Under the pieces are notes generated by a model that was not told the DNA's origin, searched no databases, and worked only from the letters and a program-made list of their open reading frames with translations. A stretch of 64,000 bases of DNA from Pontibacter litorisediminis (GTDB lineage: Bacteria; Bacteroidota; Bacteroidia; Cytophagales; Hymenobacteraceae). The stretch is taken from the NCBI RefSeq assembly GCF_029360645.1, contig NZ_JARDUA010000005.1:60176-124175 (forward strand). The letters run 5' to 3'. Below, piece by piece: positions 63,355-64,000 of the stretch (the stretch's first letter is position 1; every line of letters begins with the position of its first letter). Position numbers and translations under genes: made by a program.

Positions 63355-63858
63355 ATGAAGCCAAGCCTAAGTATAAAAGCGGTTGTAAAGTATAAACTGC
63401 TTTTGCTTGTCGCGCTGCTGACGCTTTCTTCAGCACAGGCACAGGACGTTTTCTCCGTAGGTCCTGCCCTGCACTTTAACTTTGGGGATAAAAAGCCAAA
63501 GGTGAGTTGGGGCGTGGAGGCCTCGCTGTGGTGGTTCGAGGACCAGTTTCCGGTAAGCGGTAACCTCGGCTTCGACCGCCGGAAAGGCAGCACGGTGCTG
63601 TACATGCAGGCGCAGACCGGCATTGGCATCGCTGGCGTTTCGGCCGGGCCGTTCCTGGAGCTCCGGAAAGAAGACATGCCTGTGCTCGGGTTGCAGACAG
63701 ATTACTGGGTGAACTACTTTGCCGGCTTAAACTACCGGGTACGCTATAGCGGGGAAGGAACTCAGAAGGCGCTGGGCGTGTACGTGAAGGCTCCTCTGTC
63801 TTATGGGCTTGAAGAGGAAAACGAGGAAGAGGATGACTGGGATTGGGACTGGGACTAG
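63355..63858 (+). CDS. Predicted outer-membrane or secreted beta-rich protein
   Basis: A 167-residue protein with signal peptide to about SAQAQ (residue 30). The body has alternating aromatic strands (VGPALHFNFGDK, SWGVEASLWWFED, WVNYFAGLNYRVRYSG), and it ends in the acidic EEENEEEDDWDWDWD. No family recognised. The N-terminus is encoded by two AAGTATAA copies (about 63370 and 63387, reading SIKA and KYK). It follows the LOG gene by 13 bp. Confidence 0.65.
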   Translation: MKPSLSIKAVVKYKLLLLVALLTLSSAQAQDVFSVGPALHFNFGDKKPKVSWGVEASLWWFEDQFPVSGNLGFDRRKGSTVLYMQAQTGIGIAGVSAGPFLELRKEDMPVLGLQTDYWVNYFAGLNYRVRYSGEGTQKALGVYVKAPLSYGLEEENEEEDDWDWDWD

Positions 63859-63941
63859 CCGGTTTCTAAAACAGAGAGGCCGCGAGGCTGTAAAATAAAC
63901 TGTGTCAAAGGATTAGCAGTATTACCTTTAACACAGTCAAC

Positions 63942-64000
63942 ATGGAAGAGAGAAACGAGCTGGATCTGGAGAAGATCAAGCGCCAGTTCCTGGAGGAGTT
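63942..64000 (+). CDS. Start of a gene cut by the window end
   Basis: ATG at 63942 opens a frame beginning MEERNELDLEKIKRQFLEE that runs out of the window. Charged and helical; too short to identify. Confidence 0.45.
   Translation, partial: MEERNELDLEKIKRQFLEE

Noticed and set aside
1..64000. CRISPR arrays, tRNA, rRNA, transposase or integrase genes
   Set aside because: Looked for regular spaced repeats, tRNA-like cloverleaf words and the usual enzyme motifs. None was seen in this window.

Overview
The window looks like a chromosomal segment of a Bacteroidota bacterium of the order Cytophagales, most likely Hymenobacteraceae (Pontibacter-like). The evidence is two SusC/SusD outer-membrane pairs, proteins with DUF4834, DUF4230, DUF5686 and DUF6089 domains, a MurF-alanine racemase fusion, a CarB without its allosteric domain, an ExbB-ExbD-ExbD-TonB cluster, and the general lack of strong Shine-Dalgarno sequences. 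Most genes are moderately GC-rich. A few loci are clearly AT-richer. No rRNA, tRNA, CRISPR array or transposase was recognised.

Layout. 0-1.3 kb: 3' part of carB. 1.3-2.1 kb: intergenic repeat cluster. 2.1-8 kb: DUF4834 and YfhO membrane proteins, a PLP deaminase, an AT-rich membrane protein of GT-C type inserted between 48-bp direct repeats, and a DUF4230 protein. 8-9 kb: an AT-rich GIY-YIG-like gene flanked by integron-cassette-type boundaries. 9-20.9 kb: recX, two EamA transporters, a DUF5686 outer-membrane protein, a small lipoprotein, a second repeat cluster, murF-alr and feoAB. 21.5-32.8 kb: two SusCD uptake loci, the second with a DUF1735-type lipoprotein. 32.8-37.5 kb (minus): RsmI-like methylase, alpha/beta hydrolase and a pdxJ-mnmH-selD selenium operon. 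37.6-51 kb (plus): yqeY, cvpA, pabA/trpG, then an envelope cluster (hydrolase, CBS protein, Omp85-like protein, nadK, two DUF6089 proteins, uppS, bamA, two ompH/skp, rluD). 51-58 kb (minus): TonB energising system (exbB, two exbD, two tonB) followed by a small membrane protein, a PstS-like lipoprotein and a TPR protein. 58.5-64 kb: mazG, a tiny period-5-repeat membrane protein, glmM, cysteine desulfurase, a LOG-family protein, a beta-barrel-like protein and a gene cut by the window end.

The genes fit together mainly as cell-envelope biology: peptidoglycan precursor and carrier-lipid synthesis (MurF-Alr, GlmM, UppS), outer-membrane protein folding (BamA, Skp/OmpH), TonB energy supply and SusCD receptors that use it. 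The selD-mnmH pair supplies selenium to tRNA.

The strongest unexplained signals are: (1) an octamer, AAGTATAA, present about 60 times on the two strands in 64 kb, where roughly one or two would be expected, both between genes and inside coding regions; (2) a one-gene insertion that duplicates the 3' end of the PLP-deaminase gene; (3) a lone gene cassette with an attC-like site and no integrase in view; (4) a ~270-390 bp structured intergenic repeat with compensatory changes in a hairpin; (5) a nearly identical 3' untranslated element after both SusCD loci. All counts and alignments were made by eye.
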